NCBI GenBank assembly: GCA_032250895.1
Contig: JAVVEZ010000130.1
Span: 1-6,409, forward strand
From: JAVVEZ01 sp032250895
Lineage (GTDB): Bacteria > Pseudomonadota > Gammaproteobacteria > Pseudomonadales > Pseudohongiellaceae
DNA length: 6,409 bases
Direction of reading: 5' to 3'
Shown one piece after another: positions 6,355 to 6,409 of the stretch (the stretch's first letter is position 1; every line of letters begins with the position of its first letter). Under the pieces are notes generated by a model. The model ran no database searches, was not told where the DNA came from, and saw only the letters and a program-made list of their open reading frames with translations. The translations under genes and the position numbers were made by a program.

Positions 6355-6409
6355 CTAGGAGTCTGCGCCGTAGAAACGATCGAGCCGAGGGTTTTCCACA
6401 TTGAGGCCA
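6355..6409 (-). mobile_element. Second copy of the palindromic MITE-like element (cut by right window edge)
   Basis: These 55 bases match the reverse complement of 1131-1185 at 54 positions; the only change is C to T at 6362. The copy begins with CTAG on the base after the ffh stop codon. It is therefore inserted in the opposite orientation to copy 1, with its other half and far end outside the window. Lying directly 3' of ffh, it would form the 3' end of the ffh message or separate it from the next gene. Confidence 0.85.

Overview
The window looks like a gammaproteobacterial chromosome. ffh (SRP GTPase) is divergent from ypjD (CcsA-like inner-membrane protein), and ypjD is followed by yfjD/corB (CNNM/HlyC-CorC family). 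This ypjD-yfjD-ffh layout matches the one known in Escherichia coli and relatives. Next to it are genes for a soluble NAD-dependent molybdenum formate dehydrogenase of the Fds type (fdsG, fdsB). That suggests an autotroph, methylotroph or other formate-oxidising relative rather than an enteric. Base composition is moderately GC-rich and even across all genes, with no sign of recent transfer of any protein gene. Genus cannot be assigned from this window.

Layout. Minus strand, in order of transcription from 4837 down to 1: ypjD, yfjD (TTG start), a zinc-ribbon Nudix hydrolase, fdhD, a 334-bp gap holding a 168-bp palindromic repeat element, fdsG, then the N-terminal third of fdsB, which runs off the left edge. 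The first four genes are 14 to 51 bases apart with no visible terminator. fdsG and fdsB overlap by ATGA. All six could therefore lie on one transcript, interrupted only by the palindromic element. Plus strand: ffh (4987-6354), and directly after its stop codon the first 55 bases of a second copy of the same element, cut by the right edge.

Function. FdsG and FdsB form the NADH-side module of cytoplasmic formate dehydrogenase. FdhD supplies the sulfur the molybdenum cofactor needs for activity; the catalytic FdsA is expected just beyond the left edge. The Nudix enzyme has an intact catalytic box and resembles ADP-ribose/FAD pyrophosphatases. A link to flavin or NAD turnover around the dehydrogenase is possible but is inference. 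Ffh, YpjD and YfjD are housekeeping membrane and secretion functions.

The least ordinary content is the dispersed palindromic element. It has perfect 23-bp terminal inverted repeats, CTAG at the ends present in the window, a symmetric central hairpin, and two copies 54/55 identical over the shared part. It carries no transposase and looks like a MITE. One copy carries a consensus ribosome binding site and ATG facing fdsG, so it may alter expression of the formate dehydrogenase genes.
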